Assembly: GCF_017565705.1 (NCBI RefSeq)
Contig: NZ_JAGDYL010000025.1
Coordinates: 1-63,772 of the forward strand
Direction of reading: 5' to 3'
Length of the DNA stretch: 63,772 nucleotides
From: Leucobacter ruminantium
GTDB taxonomy: Bacteria > Actinomycetota > Actinomycetes > Actinomycetales > Microbacteriaceae
Shown: positions 25,696 to 35,497 of the stretch, piece after piece
Layout of the letters: each line of letters opens with the position of its first letter
How positions within the stretch are numbered: the stretch's first letter is position 1
The notes under the pieces: generated by a model
Told to the model about the DNA's origin: nothing
What the model saw: only the letters and a program-made list of their open reading frames with translations
Database searches by the model: none
Program-made: the position numbers and the translations under genes

Positions 25696-26520
25696 TCAGA
25701 CCCGTCCGCCGCTCATCTGGCGGTCGTACGTGCTCAGCATGAGCTCGGCGACGTGGACGGCCTCCCGGACGACGTAGATCGCCGTCTCCTCGCGCAGCGC
25801 GGTCGGCAGCGTCCTTCCGTGGCCGGTGCCGTGGTCGTTGCGGAGCTCGTTCACGGACTCGATGACCGTCTTGGCCGACTGGTAGATCGCCCTCACGGCC
25901 GTCGCTCCGGGGACCGAGTCGTCGACAACCTTGAACTCGAAGTTGAGGCGGTCGAACGACAGGTGGATGAGCATCGGCCACTTGGGGTTCTTGGGCAGCG
26001 GCATCCCGCTGCCCTCGATCACGAACTTCATAACCGCTTCGAGGAGTTCCTTGGCGAAGCCGAGCGCCGCGGCAGGATCGTCGATGTTCCTGCGCAGCCG
26101 TGCGAGCTGCTCGTCGAGTGCGGCGCGACCGCCAGTCTCCAGGTCGATCGCGCCGAGCCGCTCCAGTCGGCCCTCCTCGGTGAGCGACCAGCCGACGTGA
26201 GCGAAAGCCGACCGTAGGTTCGTGATCTCATTGACGTTGTCATCGTCCCTGAAGGCCCCGTCCAGACGAAGCGCGTTGAGAAGCGCGTCCGCGAGCTTCT
26301 TCGCGTTATCGGGTCTCTTCTCCGCGACCCGGCAAATCTCGATCACGCGCTGCTGCTTGTTGGGACCCTGCTTGCCCGGCTCGTACTTGTAGTCGTCGAA
26401 GGAGCCGAGGCCCGCCGACCCAATGGCACCTGAGATCTTGGCATGAGACGGACCCTTGCCGCCGAAGAAGAACTGCGCCAGAGCGGCGCCAGTCTCACTG
26501 TTAATGGGGTTGCTGCTCAT
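25696..26520 (-). CDS. Abortive-infection-type protein (Abi_C-like)
   Basis: The 274-residue product has a helical N-terminal half, and a C-terminal region with SAKTVIESVNELRNDHGTGH followed by GR, matching the LR.HGTGHG signature of the Abi_C domain of abortive infection proteins. The early segment GPSHAKISGAIGSAG may be a conserved contact region. Such proteins are linked to phage defence by altruistic arrest, though the mechanism is poorly known. It is a single gene followed by the hairpin array at 25413-25690, an unusual non-coding partner. Confidence 0.7.
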   Translation of the reverse strand: MSSNPINSETGAALAQFFFGGKGPSHAKISGAIGSAGLGSFDDYKYEPGKQGPNKQQRVIEICRVAEKRPDNAKKLADALLNALRLDGAFRDDDNVNEITNLRSAFAHVGWSLTEEGRLERLGAIDLETGGRAALDEQLARLRRNIDDPAAALGFAKELLEAVMKFVIEGSGMPLPKNPKWPMLIHLSFDRLNFEFKVVDDSVPGATAVRAIYQSAKTVIESVNELRNDHGTGHGRTLPTALREETAIYVVREAVHVAELMLSTYDRQMSGGRV

Positions 26521-26613
26521 GCCTCACCATTCTGCCGCAGCCGGGGAGAAGCAAGTGCTCGCACTGCCGGATCGAGCAAGGAGAGTCCGATGGGAATGGG
26601 CGACAGAACGGGC

Positions 26614-27147
26614 TCACGAACGGCCAACCCACTCGATCTTCGGCAGAGTTGTGTTTTGCTGCGGGGTAATCTCGCCTGGAGAGAGGTGGGAACGAAGCTC
26701 AATGCCTGCGGCGATCCCGCTTGGAAGCTCTCCCAGATACCTGCGACGCACGAGGAGCGACCAGGCGCCTTCACTGGATTCTTTTGCGTTCCAGTAGAAA
26801 GCGGCATCGGCATCGGAGTCCAGTAGCTTCTGCTCGAATGCCCGCATGGCGCGCTCCCCGTGGTTCTCCACGTATATCTCGTCCAGAACGCAGAGCGAAG
26901 CCGGGAGGCGCAGCTCAAACAGTCCAGCAAGGTGCGCCCCGAATGCCTCGTTTGCTGTCGCGCGAAACTCGGCGGATCTACGGTCTCCGAGATGTGTGAC
27001 CTGCGCTTCAGCATCGCGTGATTTATCTTTAGAGGTGGTTGTCCACCAAGTACTGGCGGAGGGATGAGGCGGGCGCGTGAGTTGTGTCGCAAGCGCTCGG
27101 AAGGCCTCCCGGTCTCTGTCCCATTCGATAAACAAGTTCTTGCACAT
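26614..27147 (-). CDS. Unknown 177-residue protein
   Basis: I do not recognise this protein. It begins MCKNLFIEWDRDREAFRALA, contains EAFGAHLAGLFELRLPASLC and YVENHGERAMRAFEQKLLDS, and ends in PKIEWVGRS. It appears soluble and alpha/beta. A CATAAT sequence 9 nt before the ATG could be the -10 box. It lies between the Abi-like gene and the large terminal gene, all on the minus strand, but with gaps of 60-90 bp that allow separate transcription. Confidence 0.6.
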   Translation of the reverse strand: MCKNLFIEWDRDREAFRALATQLTRPPHPSASTWWTTTSKDKSRDAEAQVTHLGDRRSAEFRATANEAFGAHLAGLFELRLPASLCVLDEIYVENHGERAMRAFEQKLLDSDADAAFYWNAKESSEGAWSLLVRRRYLGELPSGIAAGIELRSHLSPGEITPQQNTTLPKIEWVGRS

Positions 27148-27208
27148 ATGCGACTCATTATGCCAAGGCGGTACCGCCTGCGGGTAGGGCCGTGTGCCGC
27201 CATGCTCC

Positions 27209-28645
27209 TCAACCCCTATAGGTCGACTCCGGCCCGTACGCGCTCCACCTGCCCATGAACGGCTGCAGCGCCTTCTCGGTGGCTTCGGGCGGCTCCGGCA
27301 GGCTCAGCCGCTGCCGGAGAGGATCTATGCGGTCCGCGTAGTCGCGGGCCCACTGCGCCCATTCGAGCGCGTCCCGGCGCGCGTCCTCATCCTGATCGGA
27401 GGAGGCTCGATCCTCGACTGTGGCAGCGTACTCGCGGATCTCGGCCGCCTTCTTCCACACCTTGGCCTGCTGGGCGAGGAGCTCGGCCCGATGGCTGTCG
27501 GCGAGGGCGAGCACGGCCTGCTCGCGGGCGATCTCCCACCTACGCTGGCGCTCGATGCGGGCGCGCTCCGCAGCCTCCCTGCTGCGCTCTTCGGCCTCGT
27601 GCCGGAGCTCCAGTTCCTGCAGGATCTGCGCGAGGGAGTCTTCGAGGGAGCGGTCGGCGGTGTCCTTCCACTCCGAGCCCCAGAACTTCACCCCGTGGGT
27701 CTCGATTCGGATGCTGAGCCGCTCGGTGGGCACGACGTCCCACTTCTGCACCCAGAGACCCTGCTCCGCTCGCTTGGCCTCGGTCTTCGAGAGGACGTGC
27801 TCCACGTTCTTGGAGATCTGGATGATGCTCAGCCGGTACTCGTCGGGGCCGAGCACGAGCATGAGGTGCCCCTGGTTCCGGTCGTGCTTCTGCACGTAGC
27901 CCCAGCGGTCCTTCGGCGGGGGCTCGATGAACTTCGCCTTGTGGCCTCGCAGCTCGGCCTCGGCTACGAGGGCCTGCACGAGGCGGAGCGCACGGTTCTT
28001 CTCGCCGGATCTGATTTCGAAGTCCTCGCGGTCACGGAGCTCCTTGACCACGTCGGAGGCTCCGCGAAGCGACGCCGGCACAGGCACCGGGTCGAGCACG
28101 CGCATGCGCCACTCGGGCAGCGGATGCAGCCGCACGTGAGCGGTCTTCTCGCGCCAGTGGCTCTCGACAGTGACCTGCATGCCCTCAGGGATCTTGTTGA
28201 AGCGCTCGGCGGTCTTCGCGAGCTGCTCATATCGGCGGCGCTCGTCGTACTCGATCTCGATCCGGTTGTCCGCCGCCGCGAGCAGCGCCGCCATCATCGC
28301 GTCGGTGGGGCCGGGCTTTCGTGTCGCAGGCCTGCGGGGCTTCGTCGCCGGCCTCTTCGGCGCAGGGCCCTGCGGCTCCGCAGGCGCAGCCGCAGGCACG
28401 GACACTGCCGGAGGCGGGCTTTTCTCCTCGCTGGGGTACTCGCCGTGCTCTACGTAGTAGGCGCCATCCTCGGTCATGGACACCTGCCACTGCTTGCCGT
28501 GGCCCTTGACCTCGACCAGCCCGCGATTGTGCAGCGCGCGGGCGATGATGCGGTGATCGTAGCCGTCGTACACGCCGTCCGGCGCGCCGTCCCGCACCCA
28601 GGTCAGGACTTCGAGTTGCGCGGCGTTGAGAGGGAGGCGTGGCAT
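27209..28645 (-). CDS. Large unknown protein at the element end
   Basis: From the ATG at 28645 (AAGGAG upstream) the product has 478 residues. It starts with a winged-helix-like domain (about 5-78: LNAAQLEVLTWVRDGAP, ARALHNRGLVEVKGHG, MTEDGAYYVEHG), then a proline/lysine-rich linker (about 80-115). A mixed domain follows (about 120-325), then a long charged coiled-coil-like helix rich in Glu, Arg and Ala (about 330-415). I do not recognise a family. It is the last gene before the comEC junction and reads inward, a position often held by element-control genes. Confidence 0.65.
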   Translation of the reverse strand: MPRLPLNAAQLEVLTWVRDGAPDGVYDGYDHRIIARALHNRGLVEVKGHGKQWQVSMTEDGAYYVEHGEYPSEEKSPPPAVSVPAAAPAEPQGPAPKRPATKPRRPATRKPGPTDAMMAALLAAADNRIEIEYDERRRYEQLAKTAERFNKIPEGMQVTVESHWREKTAHVRLHPLPEWRMRVLDPVPVPASLRGASDVVKELRDREDFEIRSGEKNRALRLVQALVAEAELRGHKAKFIEPPPKDRWGYVQKHDRNQGHLMLVLGPDEYRLSIIQISKNVEHVLSKTEAKRAEQGLWVQKWDVVPTERLSIRIETHGVKFWGSEWKDTADRSLEDSLAQILQELELRHEAEERSREAAERARIERQRRWEIAREQAVLALADSHRAELLAQQAKVWKKAAEIREYAATVEDRASSDQDEDARRDALEWAQWARDYADRIDPLRQRLSLPEPPEATEKALQPFMGRWSAYGPESTYRG

Positions 28646-28768
28646 GCTGCCATTCTCCTTTGTGGACGCGGAAGGCTCTGCATGCTTCTGCTTCAATGGG
28701 TTATCAACTCGATCAGCTTGTATCAAACTGATCAAAATGGTTCACTCACCCCTGAAACTCGCTATATC
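28646..28768. promoter_or_regulatory. Element end: AT-rich arm with inverted repeats
   Basis: This short stretch is AT-richer than both sides. GATCAG...CTGATC (about 28711-28733) and repeated TTGATA-like words form inverted and direct repeats beside the comEC junction. They could be recombinase or excisionase arm sites and probably also hold the promoter of the 478-residue gene. The crossover point is within about 28,760-28,771. Confidence 0.45.
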
Positions 28769-29593
28769 TCCGGAGACGGCCAGAAGGTGGAGCAGCGAGC
28801 TGTCGCGCAGCTGCAGTTCGAGCCGCTCGTCGACGAGCGCGGTGTCTCCCACGGCGAAGCCCGGGACGAGTTCGGCTCCGGGCACGCGCTCCGCCGCGGA
28901 TCGGAGGCCCGAGCGCAACTCGGACGCCGCGTAGCCGAACTCCGCGGTCGCGCGGCCGAGCACGCCCCGCGGCGCCGTTCGGTCGACGTTCTCGACGCGC
29001 ACGCCGTATGCCGCGGAAGAACCCGCCTCGAGGCGCACGGCGGTGCCTGCGACGGCGAGCGACGCTCCCGGTGCCCACGCCGCATCGGGCGTGCTCCGCT
29101 CTCCGTCGAACCAGAGCACCACTGGCAGCGCGCCGTTCTCGACGTGGACGACCGCGCTCGCCCAGCCGCGTCCCACGGTGCCGGGCGAAGGCCGCGAGAG
29201 GTCCGACCACGAAGACGAGGCCAATGGGCCCGGCGCCTCCGACTCGGGAAAGGCATCGAGCGTCGTCTCGAACGCGACCGGCTCACCCGACTCGGCTGCC
29301 GCGGCGAAGACGGCGTCGCTCCGCACGCGGTGACCTGCCTCCACGACGACACCCAGCAGCACGAGTACCGCGCAGCTCACGGCGATCATGCGCGCGAACC
29401 CTCGCAGCGACGACTTCAGGCCGCCGAGCGCGAACGCGCACGTGCCGACGACGGCCGCGGTCACCGCGAGCGCGGAGCCCCGCCCCGGGGCGAGCACCGC
29501 GACGGCGGCGCACGCCCATCCGAGCAGCGCGGGCGCGAGAAGCCTCCAGGTGCCGGGAGGGGACCGCGGTCGCGCCTCGCGCCACGCGACCAT
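28742..29593 (-). pseudogene. comEC: comEC, 5' fragment disrupted by the element
   Basis: The frame starts at 29593, overlapping the comEA stop, and encodes the N-terminal part of the ComEC DNA-uptake channel: hydrophobic helices (about 18-36, 42-58, 67-85), the soluble OB-like region, then the start of the competence core LLHLLAVSG. Immediately after this motif homology stops and 7 unrelated residues lead to TGA at 28742. A full ComEC is roughly 700-800 residues; here 283 remain. The cut falls at the conserved AVSG, where a stretch beginning AN or LH would follow. I infer integration of the element here, and natural transformation is probably lost. Confidence 0.8.
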
Positions 29594-30510
29594 CAGATCG
29601 TCACCCGCTCACGGAACCCGTCGAGCGTCTTCGCACCGATCCCCGCGACGTCGAGCAGTTGATCCACCGAGGCGAACGGACCGTTGCTCTCGCGCCAATC
29701 GATGATGCGCTGAGCCAGGGCCGGCCCGACTCGGGGCAGCGTCTCGAGCAGCGCGGCGTCGGCGGTGTTGAGGTTGACGAGCCCGCCCTGCCCGGTGCCA
29801 CCCGCGACTCCGTCCGCCGATGCATCCGGTACCGGACCGCCCGACGCGCCGGACAGCGCACCGCCCGCAGCCGCGGCCTGCTCCGCGTTCGGTACGAGGA
29901 TCTGCTCGCCGTCGACCGCCTCGCGCGCGAGGTTGAGCGAGGCCAGCACGGCGGCATCGGTCGCGCCTCCCGCCGCGTGGATGATCGACTCAACGCGCGT
30001 GCCCGTCTTCACTTCGACGACGCCCGGCCGCACAACCTCTCCGATCACGTGGACGTAGATCGTGCCGGTCTGCGCTTCGGCCCCGGCGCCGGGTGCGCCT
30101 GTCGCTGCTGCAGAGGGCTGCCCGTCCGGTTCGGCCTGCGCCGCCGACAGCTGTGCGGCGCGCGTGGCCGCCTCGCTCGCGGGCGCGGCCTGCAGGGCCG
30201 TCACGAGGATCGCGATCACGACCGCCGCCACGAAGACTGCGGCGCCGGCGAGCATCGGCACGGACACTGCCCGGAACAGGCGGCAGCGCGGCCCCGGGGC
30301 GTCATCCCGCTCGAGCGGTGGACGAGCGATCGCACGAGGAGGCGCTCCCGTCGGTGGGCTCGACTGCTCCGATACCCGCTGTCTCAACACCGCCTCGGAA
30401 GTCCATCGCGGGTGCGACAGCACCGGGGCGGAGTCGTCCGCGGACGCGGCGTCATCCGCCCACGGCGGGCTCTGGTACGAGGCTGCTGAGTGCGATGGAG
30501 TGCGAGGCAT
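29593..30510 (-). CDS. comEA: ComEA-type DNA-binding competence protein
   Basis: The 305-residue product has a cytoplasmic N-terminus, one membrane helix (about 80-105), an SLBB domain (IYVHVIGEVVRPGVVEV, then GGATDAAVLASLNLAREAVD) and two C-terminal helix-hairpin-helix motifs (VNLNTADAALLETLPRVGPA and LLDVAGIGAKTLDGFRERVT). ComEA binds double-stranded DNA outside the membrane and delivers it to ComEC. It overlaps comEC by 4 bp. TAGCGT followed by 6 nt and the ATG fits a leaderless start. Intact itself, but its partner gene is cut. Confidence 0.92.
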   Translation of the reverse strand: MPRTPSHSAASYQSPPWADDAASADDSAPVLSHPRWTSEAVLRQRVSEQSSPPTGAPPRAIARPPLERDDAPGPRCRLFRAVSVPMLAGAAVFVAAVVIAILVTALQAAPASEAATRAAQLSAAQAEPDGQPSAAATGAPGAGAEAQTGTIYVHVIGEVVRPGVVEVKTGTRVESIIHAAGGATDAAVLASLNLAREAVDGEQILVPNAEQAAAAGGALSGASGGPVPDASADGVAGGTGQGGLVNLNTADAALLETLPRVGPALAQRIIDWRESNGPFASVDQLLDVAGIGAKTLDGFRERVTI

Positions 30511-30636
30511 GCCGCCACGCTAGGCGGCGCGCAGGCTGCCCGCACCGCCTCGGGGCCTCGCTCGAACAACTCCCCCGCAAACCGGCGGATTCGAAGCCTG
30601 TGGAGGGAGAACCTCGAGCGGCGGAGGACGCCTCGC

Positions 30637-33174
30637 TCAGCGGGTCGCGATGCTCACGATCTTCGGCACGCGCACCACGACGTTCACGATCTCGCGCTCC
30701 CCGATCGCGCGCTGCACGCCCGCGGAGGCTCGTGCGGCGGCTTCCGCCTCCTCGGCCGTCACCGAGGCCGGCAGCGTCAGGCGATCCCTCACCTTGCCGT
30801 CGACCTGCACGACCATCGTCACCTCGTCCTCGACGAGCAGCGACGTATCGGCCGACGGCCACTCGGCGAGCGCCACGGTCGGCTCGTGCCCGAGCTTCGC
30901 CCACATGTCCTCTGCTGCGTAGGGGGCGAAGAGCGAGAGGATCACCGCGATCGCCTCCGCCGACTCGCGCACCGCGGGGTCTGCCGCGCCGCAACCCGAA
31001 TCGATCGCCTTGCGGGTCACGTTGACCTGGTCCATGAGGCGCGCGACCACCACGTTGAACTTGTACGCCTCGACGAGCCCGGGAGCGTCGGCGAGCAGCT
31101 GATGGGTGTGCTTGCGCAGCGCCTTGTCGCCGCCCGCGAAGGAAGTCCCGACTGCGGCGCCGGCTCGCTCCACGTCGTCGGCGACGCGCCAGGCGCGCGC
31201 CAGGAACTTCGCGGATCCCTGCACCGACACATCGGCCCAGTCGATGTCGTCCTCCGGCGGGCCGGCGAAGGCGAGGGTCACGCGCAGCGCGTCGGCGCCG
31301 TGATCGCGCAGCTCGCTCGCGAACTCGACCAGGTTGCCCTTCGACTTCGACATCTTCGCGCCGTCGAGCAGCACCATGCCCTGGTTGAGGAGCGCGGTGA
31401 AGGGCTCCTCGAAGTCGAGGTAGCCGAGATCGTGCAGCACTTTCGTGATGAAGCGCGAGTAGAGCAGGTGCAGGATCGCGTGCTCCACGCCGCCCGCGTA
31501 CTGGTCGATCGGGCCCCATTTGCGAGCGAGCTCGGGGTCGAACGCCTGCGTGTCATCGTTCGCCGAGAGGAAGCGCAGGTAGTACCACGAGCTGTCGACG
31601 AAGGTGTCCATCGTGTCGGGATCGCGGGTCCAGGTCTCCCCCGTCTCGGGGTCGACCACGGAGGCCCACTCGGTCGCGGCGCCGAGCGGCGAGGATCCCT
31701 TCGGTTTGAGGTCGAGCCCCTCGGAGGCCGGCAGCTCCACCGGCAGAGCATCGACCGCGACCGGCCTCATCTCGCCGTCGGCGCCGTGCAGGATCGGGAT
31801 GGGCGTGCCCCAATAGCGCTGACGGGAGATCAGCCAGTCGCGCAGGCGGTAGGTGGTCGCCGCGCGGCCCGTACCGCGGGCCTCGAGCACCTCGATGGCC
31901 TTGGCGATGGCGTCGGCCTTCCCCAGCCCGTCGAGCTCCGCCGAGTTGATGAGGACTCCGTCGCCCGCGGTGGCCACACCGCTCGATGCCGGGTCGGGCA
32001 GGGACTCCCCGTCCTCGCCCTTCACGTCGACGACGACGCGTACGGGCAACTCGAACTTCAGCGCGAAGTCGAGGTCGCGCTGGTCGTGGGCGGGCACGGC
32101 CATAATCGCGCCGTGACCGTAGTCGGCCAGCACGTAGTCGGATGCCCAGACGGGAATACGCTCGCCGTTCACGGGGTTCACGGCGAAGTGGTCGAGGAAG
32201 ACACCGGTCTTCTCGCGGTCGGCGTTCTGGCGCTCGATCTCTGTCTGCTTCTGGGTCTGCTCGAGATATGCCTGGAACTGCATCCGCGCCTCGGGCGACG
32301 CACCCGCTGCGAGTTCCGCCGCGAGATCGGAGTCGGGAGCGACCACCATGAAGGTCGCGCCGTGCAGCGTGTCGGGGCGGGTGGTGAACACCGGCACCTT
32401 CTCGGCACGCCCCTCGATCTCGAACTCGACCTCCGCGCCGCGCGAACGGCCGATCCAGTTGCGCTGCATGTTGAGCACCTTGGTCGGCCACTTGCCCTCG
32501 AGTTGATCGAGGTCGTCGAGCAGGCGGTCCGCATAGTCGGTGATGCGGAAGTACCACTGCGTGAGCTTCTTCTTGACGACCACGGCGCCCGAGCGCTCGG
32601 AGGTGCCGTCGGCGAGCACCTGCTCGTTGGCGAGCACGGTCTGATCCACCGGATCCCAGTTGACCCAGCTCGCCTTGCGGTAGGCGAGCCCCTTCTCGTA
32701 CATCTTGAGGAACAGCCACTGGTTCCATCTGTAGTACTCGGGGTCGCTCGTGTGCAGCACGCGACTCCAGTCGAACGACGGCGCGTAGGTGCGGAACGAT
32801 GCCTTCTGCTGGTCGATGTTCGCGTAGGTCCACTCGCGGGGGTCGACGCCGCGCTTGATGGCCGCGTTCTCGGCGGGCAGACCGAAGGAATCCCAGCCGA
32901 TCGGGTGCAGCACGTCGTAGCCGCGCCCGCGCCAGTAGCGGGCGAGCACGTCGCCGAAGCAGAACGCCTCGGCGTGCCCCATGTGCAGGTCGCCCGAGGG
33001 GTAGGGGAACATGTCGAGCACGTACTTGCGCGGCTTCTGCGAGGCGTCGTCGGCCTCGAACGGCTTCAGTTCGTCCCAGACCGGGAGCCAGCGCTCCTGG
33101 ATCGCCCGGAAGTCGTAACCCTCACCCTGCTGCTCGGCACGGCCCTGCCGGCCGTTCGCCTGCGGCTCACTCAT
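30637..33174 (-). CDS. leuS: Leucyl-tRNA synthetase
   Basis: The 845-residue class I synthetase has the HIGH-type motif [14 protein letters not shown] near residue 70 and KMSKSKGN near 600. The CP1 editing domain lies between them (about 220-410, with [14 protein letters not shown]). The tRNA-binding anticodon domain and C-terminal extension follow. It charges tRNA-Leu. The ATG at 33174 follows GAGGTGT; an upstream in-frame extension is spurious. No T-box-like leader is seen in the 52 bp before it. Confidence 0.97.
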   Translation of the reverse strand: MSEPQANGRQGRAEQQGEGYDFRAIQERWLPVWDELKPFEADDASQKPRKYVLDMFPYPSGDLHMGHAEAFCFGDVLARYWRGRGYDVLHPIGWDSFGLPAENAAIKRGVDPREWTYANIDQQKASFRTYAPSFDWSRVLHTSDPEYYRWNQWLFLKMYEKGLAYRKASWVNWDPVDQTVLANEQVLADGTSERSGAVVVKKKLTQWYFRITDYADRLLDDLDQLEGKWPTKVLNMQRNWIGRSRGAEVEFEIEGRAEKVPVFTTRPDTLHGATFMVVAPDSDLAAELAAGASPEARMQFQAYLEQTQKQTEIERQNADREKTGVFLDHFAVNPVNGERIPVWASDYVLADYGHGAIMAVPAHDQRDLDFALKFELPVRVVVDVKGEDGESLPDPASSGVATAGDGVLINSAELDGLGKADAIAKAIEVLEARGTGRAATTYRLRDWLISRQRYWGTPIPILHGADGEMRPVAVDALPVELPASEGLDLKPKGSSPLGAATEWASVVDPETGETWTRDPDTMDTFVDSSWYYLRFLSANDDTQAFDPELARKWGPIDQYAGGVEHAILHLLYSRFITKVLHDLGYLDFEEPFTALLNQGMVLLDGAKMSKSKGNLVEFASELRDHGADALRVTLAFAGPPEDDIDWADVSVQGSAKFLARAWRVADDVERAGAAVGTSFAGGDKALRKHTHQLLADAPGLVEAYKFNVVVARLMDQVNVTRKAIDSGCGAADPAVRESAEAIAVILSLFAPYAAEDMWAKLGHEPTVALAEWPSADTSLLVEDEVTMVVQVDGKVRDRLTLPASVTAEEAEAAARASAGVQRAIGEREIVNVVVRVPKIVSIATR

Positions 33175-33226
33175 ACACACCTCGACACGTCGGAACCGCG
33201 TTCGCGACCGCGAACGCACACATCGT

Positions 33227-34672
33227 TCAAGGATACAGCGCCGCGATGAGGGAGTTCGCCTTCAGGTGCTTCTCCTCCACTTCCCGCGAGGGATCCGAAT
33301 CCGCCGTCACCCCGCCGCCCGCACCGAGCAGCGCCCTCAGGAACCCCCCGCGCGGCCCGCCTGAGCGCTCTCCGACGCGTTCCCGCAGCTCGATGCCGCG
33401 GATGGTCATGGCGAGCTCGGTGTCGCCCCCGTCGTCGATCCAGCCGAAGCAGCCGGAGTACAGCCCGCGGGGCTGCCGCTCGAGCCCGTGCAGGATCTCG
33501 ACCGCCCTCCGCTTGGGCGCCCCGGTCATCGACCCGCCCGGGAAGCAGGCGACGACCGCGTCGGCGACGCCCGATCCCTCGCGGAGCTCTCCTGTGACAG
33601 TGCTGACGAGTTGATGCACGTGAGCGTGGGTCTCGACGCGCAGGAAGCCGTCGACTGCGACCGTGCCCGGCACGCACACGCGGCTGAGGTCGTTGCGCAT
33701 GAGGTCGACGATCATGAGGTTCTCGGCGCGCTCCTTGGGATCGGCTCCGAGCTCCTCCGCGAGGGTCCGGTCATCGGCCTCGGTGCGCCCGCGCGGGCGG
33801 GTGCCCTTGATCGGGTGCGTCGCGATGCGACGGCCGTGGAGGCTGAGGAAGCGCTCGGGGCTCGCGCTGATGAGCGCCCGCTCCCCCGTCGCGATGACGC
33901 CGCCGCGCACCGCGGGGCCGGCCTTCCGCAGGCGCAGGTAGATCTCGAGCGGGTCGAAGTCGCCTCGGGCCTCGGCGGTGTCGGTCAGGCAGAGCACGTA
34001 GGCGTCGCCGTCCCGGATGGCCTCGCGGCAGGCCTCGACGTCGGAGGCGTAGCGCTCGTCGTCGCGCCGCCAGCGCGGGGTCTGCGTCGGGAAACTCTCT
34101 TCTTCGCGCGGATTCTGACGCTCGTTCGGATGCTTCGGCCCGTCTCCGTCCGAATGAGCGTCCTGATCCGAGTGAGGGTGCGCCGGTCGCAGCACCTCGC
34201 CGTGCTCCGCGAGCCATGCCGCGACCGCGCCGAGCGGCCCGCGCACCTCCGCGACGCCCGTGTCGTGGTCAATCGCGAGCACCGCCTCGGCCCGGATCGC
34301 GAACGCCGGGGCCGCGCCGGGATCGCTCGCGGGTTCGAGCCCGAGCAGTGCGACGCCGAACTCGTAGCCGAGCGCGACGGCCCAGCCACCGCGGAAGCCG
34401 CCGTTCCGCTCCAGGCCGGTGGCATCGGCGGTACCCGCCGCGGCCTCTCCGCCGAGCCCCGCGAGGAACTCGCGTTCTCCCCCGGGCTCGCACACGCGCA
34501 CCTCGTCGCCCGCAGCGAGGTAGCTGACGCGGGGCTCGCCCGCCGGGGCGGCGGCGCCGTCGAACCACAACCACGGCCGACCGCCGGCCGCGAGGGATCG
34601 CGCGGCGGCGATCGCGTCGACGCGGAACGGCAGCCTCACGGCCCCGCGCTGCTCGGTTCTCACCACCGTCAT
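33227..34672 (-). CDS. pabB: Aminodeoxychorismate synthase component I
   Basis: The 481-residue protein has the chorismate-binding fold. Its N-terminal part is divergent. From about residue 195 come [20 protein letters not shown], then [36 protein letters not shown], and [17 protein letters not shown] followed by [16 protein letters not shown]. The PIKGT motif marks PabB rather than TrpE. It converts chorismate to aminodeoxychorismate for folate synthesis. A variable insert with [14 protein letters not shown] lies near 155-180. It diverges from pabC. The preferred ATG is at 34672; the longer frame upstream is the antisense of pabC. Confidence 0.9.
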   Translation of the reverse strand: MTVVRTEQRGAVRLPFRVDAIAAARSLAAGGRPWLWFDGAAAPAGEPRVSYLAAGDEVRVCEPGGEREFLAGLGGEAAAGTADATGLERNGGFRGGWAVALGYEFGVALLGLEPASDPGAAPAFAIRAEAVLAIDHDTGVAEVRGPLGAVAAWLAEHGEVLRPAHPHSDQDAHSDGDGPKHPNERQNPREEESFPTQTPRWRRDDERYASDVEACREAIRDGDAYVLCLTDTAEARGDFDPLEIYLRLRKAGPAVRGGVIATGERALISASPERFLSLHGRRIATHPIKGTRPRGRTEADDRTLAEELGADPKERAENLMIVDLMRNDLSRVCVPGTVAVDGFLRVETHAHVHQLVSTVTGELREGSGVADAVVACFPGGSMTGAPKRRAVEILHGLERQPRGLYSGCFGWIDDGGDTELAMTIRGIELRERVGERSGGPRGGFLRALLGAGGGVTADSDPSREVEEKHLKANSLIAALYP

Positions 34673-34682
34673 AGCGTATAGG

Positions 34683-35465
34683 GTGAGGGTCGTGACGACG
34701 ACGGACGAGCGGCAGAGCGGGGCACTCCTCGTCGCCGACTCGTTCCGGGTGCGCGTCGATGAGGCGACGGGCGCGGCGCAGGTGCGCGGACTCGAGCTGC
34801 ACCTCGCACGATTCGCCGACGCCGCGCATTCCGCCCTGGCGGAGAATACAGACGACGATGATTCCGAGCGGTGCGTCGACGCGTTCCTCGCAGACGCGCT
34901 GCCCCGCATCGCGGCGTACGGCGCGGGCTTCCCGCGGCTCGAGCTGCGGGGGGGATCCGCGAGGGATCGAGGCCCACGGTTCGACCTCGCGCTGCGACCA
35001 TCGCCCGCGCTCGGCGAAGCACTCGAGCTGCGCACGGCGGGATCCCTCGCCCTGCCGCACGCCGATCGCAAGGGCCCGAACATCGCACGGCTCGCCGAGC
35101 TGAACCGCGAGCTCGGAGCCGAGGCGCTGCTGCTCGACGGCGACGGCTCGGTGCTCGAGGGGGCGACGACGGCGATCGTGTGGTGGACGGGCGATGCGCT
35201 GCGCCGTGCCGCCTCGCGCGAGCGGGTTCCTTCGGTCTGCGAGGCGCTGCTGCGCGAGCTCGCAGAGCGCTCGGGCGTCGAGGTGCGGGAGGCGGCGATC
35301 GAGCCCGCCGAGCTCGCGCTGCACGAGGTGTGGGCGGTGAACGCGCTCCACGGGATCCGCGTCGTCACGAACGTCGACGGCGTCTCCCCGCCCACGCCGG
35401 ACGAGCATCGACTGCGTCGGTTCCGCGAAGCGCTCGACGGGACCTGGCAGACGCTTCCGGAATAG
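34683..35465 (+). CDS. pabC: Aminotransferase class IV (aminodeoxychorismate lyase-like)
   Basis: The 260-residue product is a class IV PLP enzyme of the PabC/IlvE fold. Visible are HADRKGPNIARLAELNRELG (Lys-containing active-site strand), EALLLDGDGSVLEGATTAIV (the E-G-T/A-x-x motif) and the ALHEVWAVNALHGIR end motif. Beside divergent pabB it is probably the lyase giving 4-aminobenzoate. The gap is only 10 bp, so the two promoters overlap (TATAGG near 34677). GTG at 34683 or 34692 could be the start. Confidence 0.82.
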   Translation: MRVVTTTDERQSGALLVADSFRVRVDEATGAAQVRGLELHLARFADAAHSALAENTDDDDSERCVDAFLADALPRIAAYGAGFPRLELRGGSARDRGPRFDLALRPSPALGEALELRTAGSLALPHADRKGPNIARLAELNRELGAEALLLDGDGSVLEGATTAIVWWTGDALRRAASRERVPSVCEALLRELAERSGVEVREAAIEPAELALHEVWAVNALHGIRVVTNVDGVSPPTPDEHRLRRFREALDGTWQTLPE

Positions 35466-35497
35466 GGATCTTCCCGCTCGCTCGACCAGCGGGCCCG

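Noticed and set aside
26614..29662. 822-residue plus-strand frame from about 27194
   Set aside because: It is antisense to the 478-residue gene and comEC and has shadow-like composition.
33175..33226. T-box or other leader riboswitch before leuS
   Set aside because: The gap is only 52 bp and shows no conserved T-box sequence.
34673..35395. N-terminal extension of pabB
   Set aside because: The extension is the antisense of pabC; the conserved PabB sequence begins at 34672.
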